The notes under the pieces are model-generated. The model worked only from the letters and a program-made list of their open reading frames with translations. It was not told where the DNA came from and did no database searches. Below are positions 1 through 9,138 of a stretch of 34,469 nucleotides of DNA, piece by piece. Numbering within the stretch: position 1 is the stretch's first letter; each line of letters opens with the position of its first letter. Location: positions 1 to 34,469 of the forward strand of contig JASHRL010000239.1 of the NCBI GenBank assembly GCA_030037355.1. Direction: 5' to 3'. The position numbers were made by a program, and so were the translations under genes. The stretch is from Candidatus Acidiferrales bacterium (GTDB taxonomy: Bacteria > Acidobacteriota > Terriglobia > Acidiferrales > UBA7541).

Positions 1-9
1 GGCGGCGCA

Positions 10-3000
10 TCAGAACATCACCCGCACGACGACGTCCATCGTGCGCATCGATTGCGCGCCGGTGACTTCGCCAAAAGTGCTTGAGCCAAGAATGGTGGAA
101 AGGCCGGAGAAGCTCGGAGTATTCGTCAAGTTGTTGACCTCCCAGCGTATATCCATGTGATGCTGTTGGTCGCGCCCAAAAACAAATGAGCGCGAGAAGC
201 CAGCATTGATATTGAAGGTTCCCGGGCCGCAGATTGTGCCGCGTCCAGCCGTGCCGAGCGTTCCCGGAGCAGGAACGGAGAAAACGGAGGTGTTGAAGAA
301 ATCGAGCGGGCCACGCTGGCCAGCGGGGAGGCAAGCGTTGCCGTCCTGATCGGCGCGCTCGGAAAAGCCGCCGCCACTTTGAATGTTCGAGGAAGGCGGC
401 GCGAGGGCCGTGTACGGCAAGCCGCTATTAATGGTCACAACGCTATTGATGCGATAGTTGCCGAGCAATTTGCCCGCCCAGCCGCTGCGCGCCCAGCGCT
501 GGCGCGGGCCGAAGGGCAACTGATACGTTTCGCCGGAACGGAATTGGTGAGTCATGTCGAAGGCGGACCGCCCCCAATCCTGACGGAAATCATTTTGATT
601 CTGGACGACGACTCCCGTTCCGCCACCGATCGCGCTCGCATCGTCGAGGGATTTTCCGTAGGTGTAGAGCGCGTAGAACATCAGGCCGCGCGACATGTGC
701 TTCTGCAGACGTACCTGCAGCGCGTTGTAACTCGAATCGGCGACGGACTGATCGTAGGTGAAGCCATCAGCATAAGGAATCTGCCGTTGCCCAGTAGAGG
801 GAAGAATGCGGTTGGGAGCTTCGAGCATGTCCAGATGGGTTCCTTTGGTTCCCGTATAAGTGAGGTCAAGAAACCATCCATGTTGAAATTGGCGCTCAAG
901 CGAAAGATCCCAGATTTGGGCGTTGCCGGGCTTGTAATTCGGATCGACGGCTTTTGTGTTTGTGATCGTGGTTGACGAAGACTGGGACTGCGCCACAAAC
1001 CCCTGCTGCAAAGTCAGGACCTGCGCAGGATTATTGTTCACATTGAATTGCGCGTCCGCCCAGGGAGGCTGATTGGCGAGCTCGCGAGCAAGCGTATCGT
1101 AGACAGATTCGTTATAAAAAATCGAATAGCCGGCGCGGACAATGATGGGCTGTTTCTGAAATGGCTTCCACGCAAGGCCGATGCGCGGAGCCCAATTATT
1201 ATAGTCGCCGTGAATCAATGCACGCGGCAAAGGCGCGCCGAAAGGATTCGGTTGGCCCGGTACGACAACTTGAGCCGCAGTAAAATCGGAATTCACAACG
1301 ATGTTCGCCAGTGCGTTGTAGATATCGACCGGCGGTGTCTCAACCTGATAGCGGAGGCCGTATTCAAACGTGAAACGCGTATTCACGCGCCAATCATCCT
1401 GCCCAAAGCCGATGAGACCCCAGTTGCGAAAATAGGTGCTCGTGCTGCCAAACTGCTCCTGTGTCGTTTGGGGGACGCCAAGGAGAAAATCAGCAAAATC
1501 AATGCCCTCCTCTCCGGGCACAGGGTTGCCCGAAGAATCTAGCTGGCTGGTCATCTGGCCCGTGAAGCTGAATGCGCCGCGAGGGATTGGGTCGGAGGCA
1601 GTGTTCAGTTCCATCCGGCGAATTTCTCCGCCGGCAGTGATGGTGTGCTTGGGCAAGACATAGGTGACAGTGTCGTTGAAGCGGAGCGTTTGATTGCGAG
1701 TCAGAGACGGCACCGGATCGTTCAGACCCGTGAAGCTCGTGAAGCTGATTTGCGGAACACCATAGTCGATCGGAGAATTCGAAACGCCGTTGATGTCGAG
1801 CAGGGCAGCAATGTTATTGACGTAGGAATTGTCGCTGAGGATTTGTGTGCGTGCGCGAGTGAAATTCAAATAGGAATCGTTCGTCAGACGCGGAGTCCAC
1901 ACCTGTACAAAATGAAGATCGAGGTTCTGATTGCGCCCCGAGGTCGTTCCGCCGAGAGTGAGGAAGCTCGCGAGGGTATTGCCGCGCGTAGAATTGAAAT
2001 TGTATCCGCCATTGATGCTGAACTTCTTCGATATCGTATGCAGGATATGAATGTTGACGGAATCGCTCGACTGCGGAACCGTAGCTTCGAGATGGTAATT
2101 CAACGCCGTACTAGCCGTGTTCACGTTGGGCATGGGAATGTAATTCAGCAAGCCTGTGGCTGCACTGCTCTGCATCGTTATCGGAATCGAGCAACCGATA
2201 GGCTGGCGTGGCCCGTTCAAACTTGAAAATGGGTTGTAGAGCTCGGTGACGACACCGCAGAAATCCCCCCCGCGCTCGGCGACGGTGGGCACCGTGGAGA
2301 AGCTGTCGATGGGCTCCTGCTGGCGGCCGAGCGTGTAGTTCACAAAGAAAAATGTCTTGTCGCTACCGTCATAGATATGGGGGATTACGAGCGGACCGCC
2401 GGCGTTGAATCCGAGCTTTTCGTTATAGAAACTGATCTTCGGCGGATTTGGCTCGGTTAAGGAATAAGGTCGCGCATCAAAGGCGGAATTTTGATATGTG
2501 TTGACGAATCCCCAGTGAATTCGATTCACCTGCTGGCGAAGCCTCTGCGACATGAAAGTTCGAGGCCCGCCACCGCCGCCACCACCCCGAAATCCCCCGG
2601 GACCTCCACGCCCACCACCGCCACCAAACATTCCACCTCTCTGCCCGGGAGCGGGGCCAAGCTGCACTCCCAAATTCGAGCCTGGCAAACCACCAGTGCC
2701 GCCGAATCCAGGAGAAAAAGTGCTTGCGCTCAGTCCAACCGAACCGTTCAGCACGTAAGAGTCGGCTGACGCAGCACCACCCATCGCATCACCGGTGGAC
2801 GATCCCGTCTGAGATGCGCCCGGCGTTTCGCCCGTCGCCGCAGCGCCACCACCTTCTACATCCACATCGACCTGCTGAAATCCCCCCATCCCTGCCTGAA
2901 TGGCGTTACTCACACCGGCCGGAATCGCCGCACCGGAGAAGCCGCGTCGGCCAGTGGAGCTCGGCGCTTGCCCAGCTGCCGCGCGATTGGTTCCTCCAGG

Positions 3001-3450
3001 TGACGTTTGGCTTGCCGTGGTGGCAGATTTTCCTGTGGCCGGTGTGGCCGCTCCCGAGGAAGACATTTGGGCGAGTGTCTGAACTTGTAGAGTAACCGTC
3101 AGAGATGGAGGAGGAGGACCCGCCTCCTGGAACGTGATCTCGAGCGAGTTCGATTGAAATCCGAGGCCTTCCGAAGTCAAATGATAGGAGCCAGCGGGGA
3201 GAGCCGGAAAACCGAATTTGCCATCTTCGTCGCTCCACGTGACCCAACTTTGATGCGTCACCGTGTTGGTGATTCTGACTGTAGCGCCGGGGATCGGCTC
3301 GTGCGTTGCCGTGACGACGACTCCGGAAATAACTGGCTGCGCGCCGGCCGTTTGCTTTGCTTGCCGTGCTTGCAACGCCATCGGACAAGCAACGAGCACT
3401 CCGAGAATCAGGAGAGAAGTTCTGCATACCCAAAATGCATTAAGCTTCAA
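10..3450 (-). CDS. Oar-like TonB-dependent outer-membrane receptor with carboxypeptidase-regulatory N-domain
   Basis: Outer-membrane beta-barrel receptor of the Oar/CarboxypepD_reg type, common in Acidobacteriota and thought to import polymers or siderophores using TonB energy; the substrate cannot be told. I choose the TTG at 3448-3450 because GGAGA lies 6 bases upstream and it gives a clean signal peptide (residues 1 to about 28); the frame stays open to 3507 but that start has no visible ribosome site. In order, numbered from the TTG: signal peptide, a carboxypeptidase-regulatory-like beta-sandwich (about 40-108), a long Ala/Ser/Thr/Gly-rich stretch with a weak plug-like motif (SYVLNGSVG near 231), a Gly-rich run (about 271-296), then the barrel to the C-terminal Phe. 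Length 1146 residues. No TonB operon genes are adjacent. The family is clear; the ligand is unknown. Confidence 0.9.
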   Translation of the reverse strand: MKLNAFWVCRTSLLILGVLVACPMALQARQAKQTAGAQPVISGVVVTATHEPIPGATVRITNTVTHQSWVTWSDEDGKFGFPALPAGSYHLTSEGLGFQSNSLEITFQEAGPPPPSLTVTLQVQTLAQMSSSGAATPATGKSATTASQTSPGGTNRAAAGQAPSSTGRRGFSGAAIPAGVSNAIQAGMGGFQQVDVDVEGGGAAATGETPGASQTGSSTGDAMGGAASADSYVLNGSVGLSASTFSPGFGGTGGLPGSNLGVQLGPAPGQRGGMFGGGGGRGGPGGFRGGGGGGGPRTFMSQRLRQQVNRIHWGFVNTYQNSAFDARPYSLTEPNPPKISFYNEKLGFNAGGPLVIPHIYDGSDKTFFFVNYTLGRQQEPIDSFSTVPTVAERGGDFCGVVTELYNPFSSLNGPRQPIGCSIPITMQSSAATGLLNYIPMPNVNTASTALNYHLEATVPQSSDSVNIHILHTISKKFSINGGYNFNSTRGNTLASFLTLGGTTSGRNQNLDLHFVQVWTPRLTNDSYLNFTRARTQILSDNSYVNNIAALLDINGVSNSPIDYGVPQISFTSFTGLNDPVPSLTRNQTLRFNDTVTYVLPKHTITAGGEIRRMELNTASDPIPRGAFSFTGQMTSQLDSSGNPVPGEEGIDFADFLLGVPQTTQEQFGSTSTYFRNWGLIGFGQDDWRVNTRFTFEYGLRYQVETPPVDIYNALANIVVNSDFTAAQVVVPGQPNPFGAPLPRALIHGDYNNWAPRIGLAWKPFQKQPIIVRAGYSIFYNESVYDTLARELANQPPWADAQFNVNNNPAQVLTLQQGFVAQSQSSSTTITNTKAVDPNYKPGNAQIWDLSLERQFQHGWFLDLTYTGTKGTHLDMLEAPNRILPSTGQRQIPYADGFTYDQSVADSSYNALQVRLQKHMSRGLMFYALYTYGKSLDDASAIGGGTGVVVQNQNDFRQDWGRSAFDMTHQFRSGETYQLPFGPRQRWARSGWAGKLLGNYRINSVVTINSGLPYTALAPPSSNIQSGGGFSERADQDGNACLPAGQRGPLDFFNTSVFSVPAPGTLGTAGRGTICGPGTFNINAGFSRSFVFGRDQQHHMDIRWEVNNLTNTPSFSGLSTILGSSTFGEVTGAQSMRTMDVVVRVMF

Positions 3451-3710
3451 ACTATCTCTCCATCGTTCGCTGAAACCACACACAAGAATAATTAACCGAA
3501 TTCGCAACCGGCTTTGCCAGCGACCATTTCAGATTGTTTATCTTCTCTGTGCTTGCGCTATACCTGCGCATCAACTCGCGGTCTCCGAATGCTTCTTTGA
3601 AGCGAACCGCGCGCGGAGCGTTGCCGTCATCGCGCACTTCCGAATTGCTCTCCGGTAACGGCGCAAACGGGAGGCTACTCCCGGCATTTCCTTAACGGCG
3701 AAAAAGCAGG

Positions 3711-4175
3711 CTATTGGCCGGACCCTGACCCGGGGTTTCCGCCGCCACCATGGCGACGCTCTTGCATCTGCTTCTGCATGTCGTCATATTTCTTCTGCTG
3801 ATCGCTGTCCAGAGTTGCCCGAATCTGGGTTGAAGAATCCTGACGGATCTGTTGCATCTTCTGGAAGCGGTCCTGGCGCGAAAGTGTCGAATCGTTCCGT
3901 AGGTCATCCATCTTCTTCTGCTCATCCACGAGAATCGGCTTGATCTTGCCCTGCTGGTCGGAGGTGAGGTTTAGTTGCTTCGTCAGCATCTGTAGCCGTT
4001 CATCCGGAGTGGGCATGCCACGATGATGCCCCATGCCCTGTTGCCCGCCCTGTTGGTTGCCTTGCTGTCCATCTTGCTGCAAAGCCGCCGAAGCCAAAGC
4101 CGGGCTAGTGTTTACCAGGAAAAGGAAACCCGCTGCTAGCGACGAAATCCAAAACATTCTGTGCATTTTTTTCAT
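3711..4175 (-). CDS. Spy/CpxP-like periplasmic LTXXQ protein
   Basis: Small exported helical protein of 154 residues. It has a signal peptide (about 1-29, ending ALASA), a Gln/Gly-rich spacer (33-48), then a charged helical region with two LTXXQ-type motifs (LTSDQ at 70-74 and LDSDQ at 122-126), the mark of the Spy/CpxP family of periplasmic chaperones and metal or envelope-stress sensors. The tail is Gly/Ser-rich. The start ATG follows GGAGGAG by about 7 bases. It stands alone between the receptor gene and tRNA-Cys. In Proteobacteria such genes answer to envelope stress; no sensor kinase or ECF sigma gene is near, so regulation here is unknown. Exact role not assigned. Confidence 0.8.
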   Translation of the reverse strand: MKKMHRMFWISSLAAGFLFLVNTSPALASAALQQDGQQGNQQGGQQGMGHHRGMPTPDERLQMLTKQLNLTSDQQGKIKPILVDEQKKMDDLRNDSTLSRQDRFQKMQQIRQDSSTQIRATLDSDQQKKYDDMQKQMQERRHGGGGNPGSGSGQ

Positions 4176-4456
4176 GTCACGCTCCTCCGCGCTTCTTCTT
4201 ACTTAATCAAAGCCCTGAATCGCTCGCCAAATACAAAAGTCGAACGATTCGCACCAAACGAAAGGGTTTTATGCGAACCACGCGCACATCACCCTATGTC
4301 CTACTTCATCCTAGGAAACTCGGAAGTTCCATCATTTATACTCTTTCCGAAGCGCCCAGCAAATGAGTCCGGATGGCCCTCATTCTAATAGGCCGTCATA
4401 AGGAAGGAAATACCCTGCTAAACGGGCGAGCCATTATCGAATGATCATTAATGATA

Positions 4457-4531
4457 TGGAGGCGCGGGTGGGAATCGAACCCACGTATAAAGGTTTTGCA
4501 GACCTCTCCCTTACCACTTGGGTACCGCGCC
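4457..4531 (-). tRNA. tRNA-Cys (anticodon GCA)
   Basis: Reading the minus strand, the acceptor stem GGCGCGG (4525-4531) pairs with CCGCGCC (4461-4467). The anticodon loop is CTGCAAA, giving anticodon GCA (Cys), and the T-arm loop TTCGATT is flanked by GTGGG/CCCAC. The discriminator base is U, the known identity base for CysRS, and the CCA end is encoded (4457-4459). A 12-base palindrome ATCATTAATGAT (4444-4455) follows directly. The cysteinyl-tRNA synthetase gene lies about 6 kb away. Confidence 0.97.
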
Positions 4532-4544
4532 CGTGAACAGACCA

Positions 4545-4571
4545 AGTATAGCGAAATTTGCGCTACGGCAA
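4545..4571 (-). promoter_or_regulatory. Promoter of tRNA-Cys
   Basis: The -10 box TATACT (4545-4550) sits 13 bases before the tRNA 5' end. A TTGCCG -35 (4566-4571) is spaced 15 bases, shorter than usual. The predicted transcript starts about 7 bases before the mature tRNA. Read by eye. Confidence 0.55.
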
Positions 4572-4604
4572 ACATCGAATTGAAAGGAACGCCGCAGGAA
4601 TGAA

Positions 4605-6326
4605 TCAGCGAATCGTCAAAGTATACGGCATCTGAACGCGCACGGGCTCCGTGCGGGCCATAATCGAGAGGCGATGGACGATCGACTGAACGGCTGTGTA
4701 CTCGTCCTGCGGTGCGGAAACGTTTCCCTGCAGACGATTGAAGAGTAATTCAAAAAACGTCTGGGGCTTGGGCATACGCACCAGTTCGACGGACTCGCTC
4801 GCGGGAATATGCGCTAGTTGCTTGGCGACGGCGATGGCCCGATCTGTTCCGCCTAAATAATCCACGAGTCCCAGGCTCTTGGCCTGCTCTCCGCTCCAGA
4901 CGCGCCCCTTGGCGATCTTGTCTACCGCGTTGATCGGGAGATTGCGTCCCTCAGAAACGCCCCGCGTGAAATTCGTATAGACATCTTGGAGCATTTTTTG
5001 GACGGCCTCTTGCTGTTCCGCCGTGAAGTCGCTCTGCTCAGAATAGAGCGTCGCATTCTCGCTCGTGGCCACATAGTCAGTGCTGACGCCCAGAAGTTGA
5101 TACAACCCGGAAAGGTTCATTTTGCCGCTGAATACGCCGATGGACGCGGTGATGGTTTCTGGATCGGCCACGATTTTATCCGCAGCCATAGAAATCCAGT
5201 AGCCGCCTGAGGCCGCCAAATCGGACATGGAAACAACCACCGGTTTTTCGCGCCGGGCCAATTGAACTTCGCGGCGAATGACTTCGCTGGCGACCGACGA
5301 GCCGCCGGGCGAATCGACGCGCAAAATAATTGCTCGTATATCCGAATCCGTGCGCGCCGCGCGAATCTCCCGGGCGATCGTATCTCCACCCATTACCGCT
5401 GTGCCTGTCGTTGTAATTTGAGAATCACCGGATACGATTTCGCCAGACGCATACACGATGGCGATTTCCGGCCCAGAACCGTCGCCCAACCCGAGGCGAT
5501 ACTGTGCAAAACTCACTGGATTCCAACCCCCGACCCTGCGGCGGAAGAAATCTTGGACCTGATCCCAGTCGGCAAGGCGATCAACGAGTCTGTCTTGCAA
5601 AGCCTCCTTCGGCAAGAATGGTCCTTTCGGGACAAGGCTGGCAAACTGAGCGCGATCCATGTTGCGCGCTGAAGAGACATCCGTGAGGTATTGATCGTAA
5701 ACGCTTGTCAGAAGTGCCTGGACTTCCTCGCGGTGTGCAGGCGTAAATTTCTTTTCCGTGTATTCATTCGGGGCGGTCTTGTACTCCGCGATGTGCAAGA
5801 AGTCCGGAACAATTTTCAGTTTGTCGAGGCTTCCACGCAAAAATGTAGCCTCTGCCATCATTCCGCGCACGCCCAAAGGGTTCGTGGGCTCGAGCCAAAT
5901 CTGGCTGCATCCGGTGGCGACGTAATACTCCTCATTTTCCGCACCGTCGTAACCCAGATAACAGAGGCTCGGCTTCCCGCTCCGGCGAAAACTCAGAAGA
6001 TGATCATGAATCTCCTCAAGTTTTGCCCATCCTGCTTCCAGCGGTGCAATACGAACGACCAATCCTTTTACCCGGTAGTCGTTCGCCGCCTCATCGATCG
6101 AGTCATTCACTTCATGGAGCACGGTAACCTGGGAGCCAAAAAGAGCGCTCGAAAAATCATTCGGCCGCTGTTCCACAATGGAACCACTTAAGTCGAGTAC
6201 GAGGACGGAGTTGGACGAGATCATTTGCGCGGGAGCAAAAGCCCAGCGCGGAACAATCCAAAAAAGCATGACGACGCCGGCAACGACCAACAGAATTACA
6301 AGTGCTCGTCTCTGACCCCACGTCAT
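4605..6326 (-). CDS. sppA: Signal peptide peptidase SppA, 67K type (S49)
   Basis: Membrane-anchored serine protease that degrades cleaved signal peptides. It has 573 residues, near the length of the double-domain E. coli type. An N-terminal membrane anchor (about 8-26) is followed by two tandem S49 domains. The Ser/Lys dyad is visible: Lys183 in AEYKTAP of the first domain and Ser373 in DLAASGGYW of the second, preceded by the VDSPGGS oxyanion motif (337-343). The ATG is preceded by GAGGGG at about 7 bases. The gene is single, divergent from the HD-GYP gene across about 255 bases, where I find no convincing promoter by eye. Confidence 0.95.
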   Translation of the reverse strand: MTWGQRRALVILLVVAGVVMLFWIVPRWAFAPAQMISSNSVLVLDLSGSIVEQRPNDFSSALFGSQVTVLHEVNDSIDEAANDYRVKGLVVRIAPLEAGWAKLEEIHDHLLSFRRSGKPSLCYLGYDGAENEEYYVATGCSQIWLEPTNPLGVRGMMAEATFLRGSLDKLKIVPDFLHIAEYKTAPNEYTEKKFTPAHREEVQALLTSVYDQYLTDVSSARNMDRAQFASLVPKGPFLPKEALQDRLVDRLADWDQVQDFFRRRVGGWNPVSFAQYRLGLGDGSGPEIAIVYASGEIVSGDSQITTTGTAVMGGDTIAREIRAARTDSDIRAIILRVDSPGGSSVASEVIRREVQLARREKPVVVSMSDLAASGGYWISMAADKIVADPETITASIGVFSGKMNLSGLYQLLGVSTDYVATSENATLYSEQSDFTAEQQEAVQKMLQDVYTNFTRGVSEGRNLPINAVDKIAKGRVWSGEQAKSLGLVDYLGGTDRAIAVAKQLAHIPASESVELVRMPKPQTFFELLFNRLQGNVSAPQDEYTAVQSIVHRLSIMARTEPVRVQMPYTLTIR

Positions 6327-6581
6327 TTTTTTGCCCCTCGGCTACCGGCTCGCATTCGTCGTGACTTTCCAAAATTACCACCTGCGCACTGAAAATGCCA
6401 TTCCGCCCAACTTTCTCCACCTGTTCGTTCGTACAGGAAAGCGGCGGCGGAAGTACAGTTACATGCATTGGGCAATTCCAGAAACAAATTCCATCAAGTA
6501 CCGTAGGCCGTTGTTACCATTTTAGAGCAAGACGACCAAGGCTGCCGCGGGATAAAAAATATTCCTCAGGAGGGTAAGGCC

Positions 6582-7550
6582 GTGAAGAAGCCGATTATGT
6601 CTCGGATCATGGAGGTCAACAAAGAGCTGCTGCTGATCTTCTCGATCATAGCGTTCGCGGCAGTCATCAATTTCTTTGTGTCGGGCGAGCGCCTGGTCTT
6701 GTCGTTCTACAACCTGCCAACGCTCTTCGCGGCATACTATTTTGGCCGATCGAGAGCTGTTCAGACGGCTCTGGCCTCCGTCCTGATCGTCTCGTGGCTG
6801 AATATTATGAATCCGGTCGCGTTTGCGGCGGGGCAAGCCGTGACAGCGAGGCACCTGATTAGCTGGGCGGATGTCGCCATCTGGGGCGGCTTCCTCCTGA
6901 TAACCGCCTACGCGATGGGCACTCTCTACGAAGTCAAAGAAGAAGGGATGACCGAACTGCGCGAAACATATTTCGGCGTCCTTCAAATCCTGTGCCAGGT
7001 CATTTCCAACGACAAGTACACGCAGAATCATTCCTTCCGCGTATCCGTCTACTCAGCCAGACTGGCAGCGGAGATGGGGCTCCCCGAGGACCAGATCGAA
7101 GACGTTCGCGCCGCAGCTTTGCTCCATGATATCGGCAAGCTCGAGGTAAGCCGCAACATTCTCTACAAATCAGCGCGGCTTTCGGAAGGTGAAATTGCTG
7201 AAGTGCAGTCGCACTTGCCGCGCGGTGTCGAAGCGCTGCGTCCCGTCGCCGTCGGCGGAACCTTGCGCAGAGTACTCCCGATAATTCTCGCGCATCACGA
7301 CAAATTTGATGGGACTGGCTACCATCCCACAAAGGGTGAGGACATTCCCATCGAAGCTCGAATTATCACCGTGGCGGATGTGTATGACGCGCTCGTCAGC
7401 GATCGGCCATACCGCAAGGCAATGTCTCCCTTCGAAGCGCGCGACATTATCCTGAAGGGTGCGGGCTCGGATTTTGACCCGAAGGTAGTCGCCGCGTTCG
7501 AATCCGCATTCCGCGGCGGACGGATGGAAGTTCCCGAAGTGCTGGTCTAA
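6582..7550 (+). CDS. Membrane HD-GYP domain protein, probable cyclic-di-GMP phosphodiesterase
   Basis: A 322-residue protein with about four N-terminal membrane segments (16-115), a short linker, and an HD-GYP domain (about 128-310). Visible motifs: His150 (NHSFRVS), the HD pair at 182-183 (LLHDIGK), HH at 238-239, and the family motif GTGYH (244-248), which has His where the GYP Pro is usual. The downstream RIITVADVYDAL and DRPYRKA motifs are intact, so the metal site looks complete. HD-GYP proteins hydrolyse cyclic di-GMP or related dinucleotides; the membrane half probably senses a signal. The start is GTG with AGGAGG 8 bases upstream. It converges on galT with 14 bases between. Confidence 0.88.
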   Translation: MKKPIMSRIMEVNKELLLIFSIIAFAAVINFFVSGERLVLSFYNLPTLFAAYYFGRSRAVQTALASVLIVSWLNIMNPVAFAAGQAVTARHLISWADVAIWGGFLLITAYAMGTLYEVKEEGMTELRETYFGVLQILCQVISNDKYTQNHSFRVSVYSARLAAEMGLPEDQIEDVRAAALLHDIGKLEVSRNILYKSARLSEGEIAEVQSHLPRGVEALRPVAVGGTLRRVLPIILAHHDKFDGTGYHPTKGEDIPIEARIITVADVYDALVSDRPYRKAMSPFEARDIILKGAGSDFDPKVVAAFESAFRGGRMEVPEVLV

Positions 7551-7564
7551 TCCCGCGGTCCGAA

Positions 7565-8566
7565 CTAAAGCTGCGCCTCACGCAAGAACCGCGCCGCCTC
7601 CTCCGGCGGCGTCGGATTAATGTAAAATCCGGTTCCCCATTCGAAGCCCGCCACACGCGTGAGCTTCGGCATCATCTCGACATGCCAATGATAGTGATCG
7701 TTGATTTCCTCTCCGATGGGAGACGTGTGGATGACGTAGTTGTACGCAGGCCGATTGAGGACAGCGTCTAACCGCGAAAGGAACTCGTGGAACAACTTCG
7801 CGAGGCTGCCATAAACAGGACTGGATTGATTTTCAAATGACGAACTGTGCTGCCGTGGAAGAATCCAGGTCTCGAAAGGAAAGCGCGGAGCATAGGGCGC
7901 GAGGGCGATGAATTGATCATTCTCCAAAATCACGCGCGTTCCGGTTTCCAGCTCCTGACGGATCATGTCGCAGAAAATGCAGCGCTCTTTGACGTCGAAA
8001 TACCGCCGTGAGTTATCGACTTCTTCGCGGACTCGCTTGGGGACGATGGGGAGGGCGATCAGCTGAGAATGAGTGTGCTCGAGAGAAGCCCCGGCCGCTT
8101 CGCCGTGATTCTTGAACAACAAAATATAGCGGAAGCGCTTGTCGTTCTTCAGATCAAGGACGCGGTCCCGATACGCCCACAAGACTTCCTCTAGGCATTT
8201 CTCAGGCAGCGTCGCAAGCGTGCTTTGGTGATCGGGTGTTTCGATAATGACTTCGTGCGCGCCGATTCCGTTCATGCGATCAAATAGGCCTTCGCCTTCG
8301 CGGTCGGCATCGCCTTCGATCCCCAGGGCGGGAAATTTATTGGGCACCACCCGAACGGTCCAGCCGGGAGTGTCCTTTCCGCATCCATTGCGGCCGTAGG
8401 CCAGAATCTCCGGGGGCGTCTTCGTCTCATTCCCCGGACAAAACGGGCAAAACGAGCTGCCCTTCATCTGCACACTTTCGCGAACGAAATCTGTGGGGCG
8501 CTTTCCCCGGTCGCTCGAAATAATCACCCAGCGCCCTGTAATCGGATCCTTGCGTAACTCAGGCAA
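7565..8566 (-). CDS. galT: Galactose-1-phosphate uridylyltransferase (HIT superfamily)
   Basis: GalT exchanges UMP between UDP-glucose and galactose-1-phosphate in the Leloir pathway. The 333-residue protein has the zinc pair C40-x2-C43 (SFCPFCPG), His103, the nucleophile motif H164-T-H166 (EHTHSQL) and the C-terminal HWHVEMMP. HTHSQ in place of the E. coli HPHGQ is usual in a bacterial and plant subgroup that includes ADP-glucose phosphorylase-like enzymes, so the nucleotide and sugar preference is not certain. The start is TTG (8564-8566) with AGGAGG (8575-8580) 8 bases upstream; an ATG nearby is out of frame. It follows yraN after 99 bases, where a TGTAAGAT string might be part of its own promoter. 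Confidence 0.9.
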   Translation of the reverse strand: MPELRKDPITGRWVIISSDRGKRPTDFVRESVQMKGSSFCPFCPGNETKTPPEILAYGRNGCGKDTPGWTVRVVPNKFPALGIEGDADREGEGLFDRMNGIGAHEVIIETPDHQSTLATLPEKCLEEVLWAYRDRVLDLKNDKRFRYILLFKNHGEAAGASLEHTHSQLIALPIVPKRVREEVDNSRRYFDVKERCIFCDMIRQELETGTRVILENDQFIALAPYAPRFPFETWILPRQHSSSFENQSSPVYGSLAKLFHEFLSRLDAVLNRPAYNYVIHTSPIGEEINDHYHWHVEMMPKLTRVAGFEWGTGFYINPTPPEEAARFLREAQL

Positions 8567-8665
8567 TCTTCCATCCTCCTAGCTCGAATTCCTGCAAAGC
8601 AAAACCCTATCTTACACCGCGGGAGCAATTCATGAAGGAGAGTTGGCGTTCATGCAGGGTATGAA

Positions 8666-9136
8666 TCACTGGCGCGCTGCCGCAAATGCGTTTTTGTGGA
8701 GACGAATCACGGGCGCATGCCCCTTTGGACTCTCAATAGCTACCAAATCGAAGCGCCACGGCGAGCCGTGCGCTCGGCGCTCCTGCAGAAATCGCTTTGC
8801 CATGCGCTCGATATGCTGGCGCTTCTGTGGAGTCACAGCTTCTTCCGGTTGGCCCGGATGTTTCTCGCTTCCGCTCCGCGTTTTCACTTCGACAAAAGTA
8901 AGGACTGAGCCATCGTAGCCCACAAGATCGATTTCACCCTTGTCTTCCGGGACTCTGTAATTTCGAGCGACGAAAACATAGCCGTGTCGCCTGAGATACC
9001 AATAAGCATACGTCTCGCCGCGAATCCCCGTGCGGCGGGCGCGCTCCTTGGTCGATTCGCTACTGCGCGATTCTGCCAGTCCCTTCCGCGCAGCCAGTTG
9101 CAAGACGCCGAATACAGCTCGCGAAAACAGCGGCAC
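8666..9136 (-). CDS. yraN: YraN/UPF0102 family endonuclease-like protein
   Basis: A 156-residue protein of the UPF0102 family with a PD-(D/E)xK nuclease-like core: RGETYAYWYL (39-48), the GEIDLV strand with acidic residues (about 67-72) and FVEVKTR (81-87). The family is linked to DNA processing or uptake, but the exact reaction is not known. The start is GTG at 9134-9136. Its ribosome site GGAGG lies about 13 bases upstream, inside the last codons of the small ORF whose stop is 2 bases before the GTG. That arrangement suggests translational coupling. An in-frame TGA 9 bases upstream rules out a longer form. Confidence 0.9.
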   Translation of the reverse strand: MPLFSRAVFGVLQLAARKGLAESRSSESTKERARRTGIRGETYAYWYLRRHGYVFVARNYRVPEDKGEIDLVGYDGSVLTFVEVKTRSGSEKHPGQPEEAVTPQKRQHIERMAKRFLQERRAHGSPWRFDLVAIESPKGHAPVIRLHKNAFAAARQ

Positions 9137-9138
9137 GG

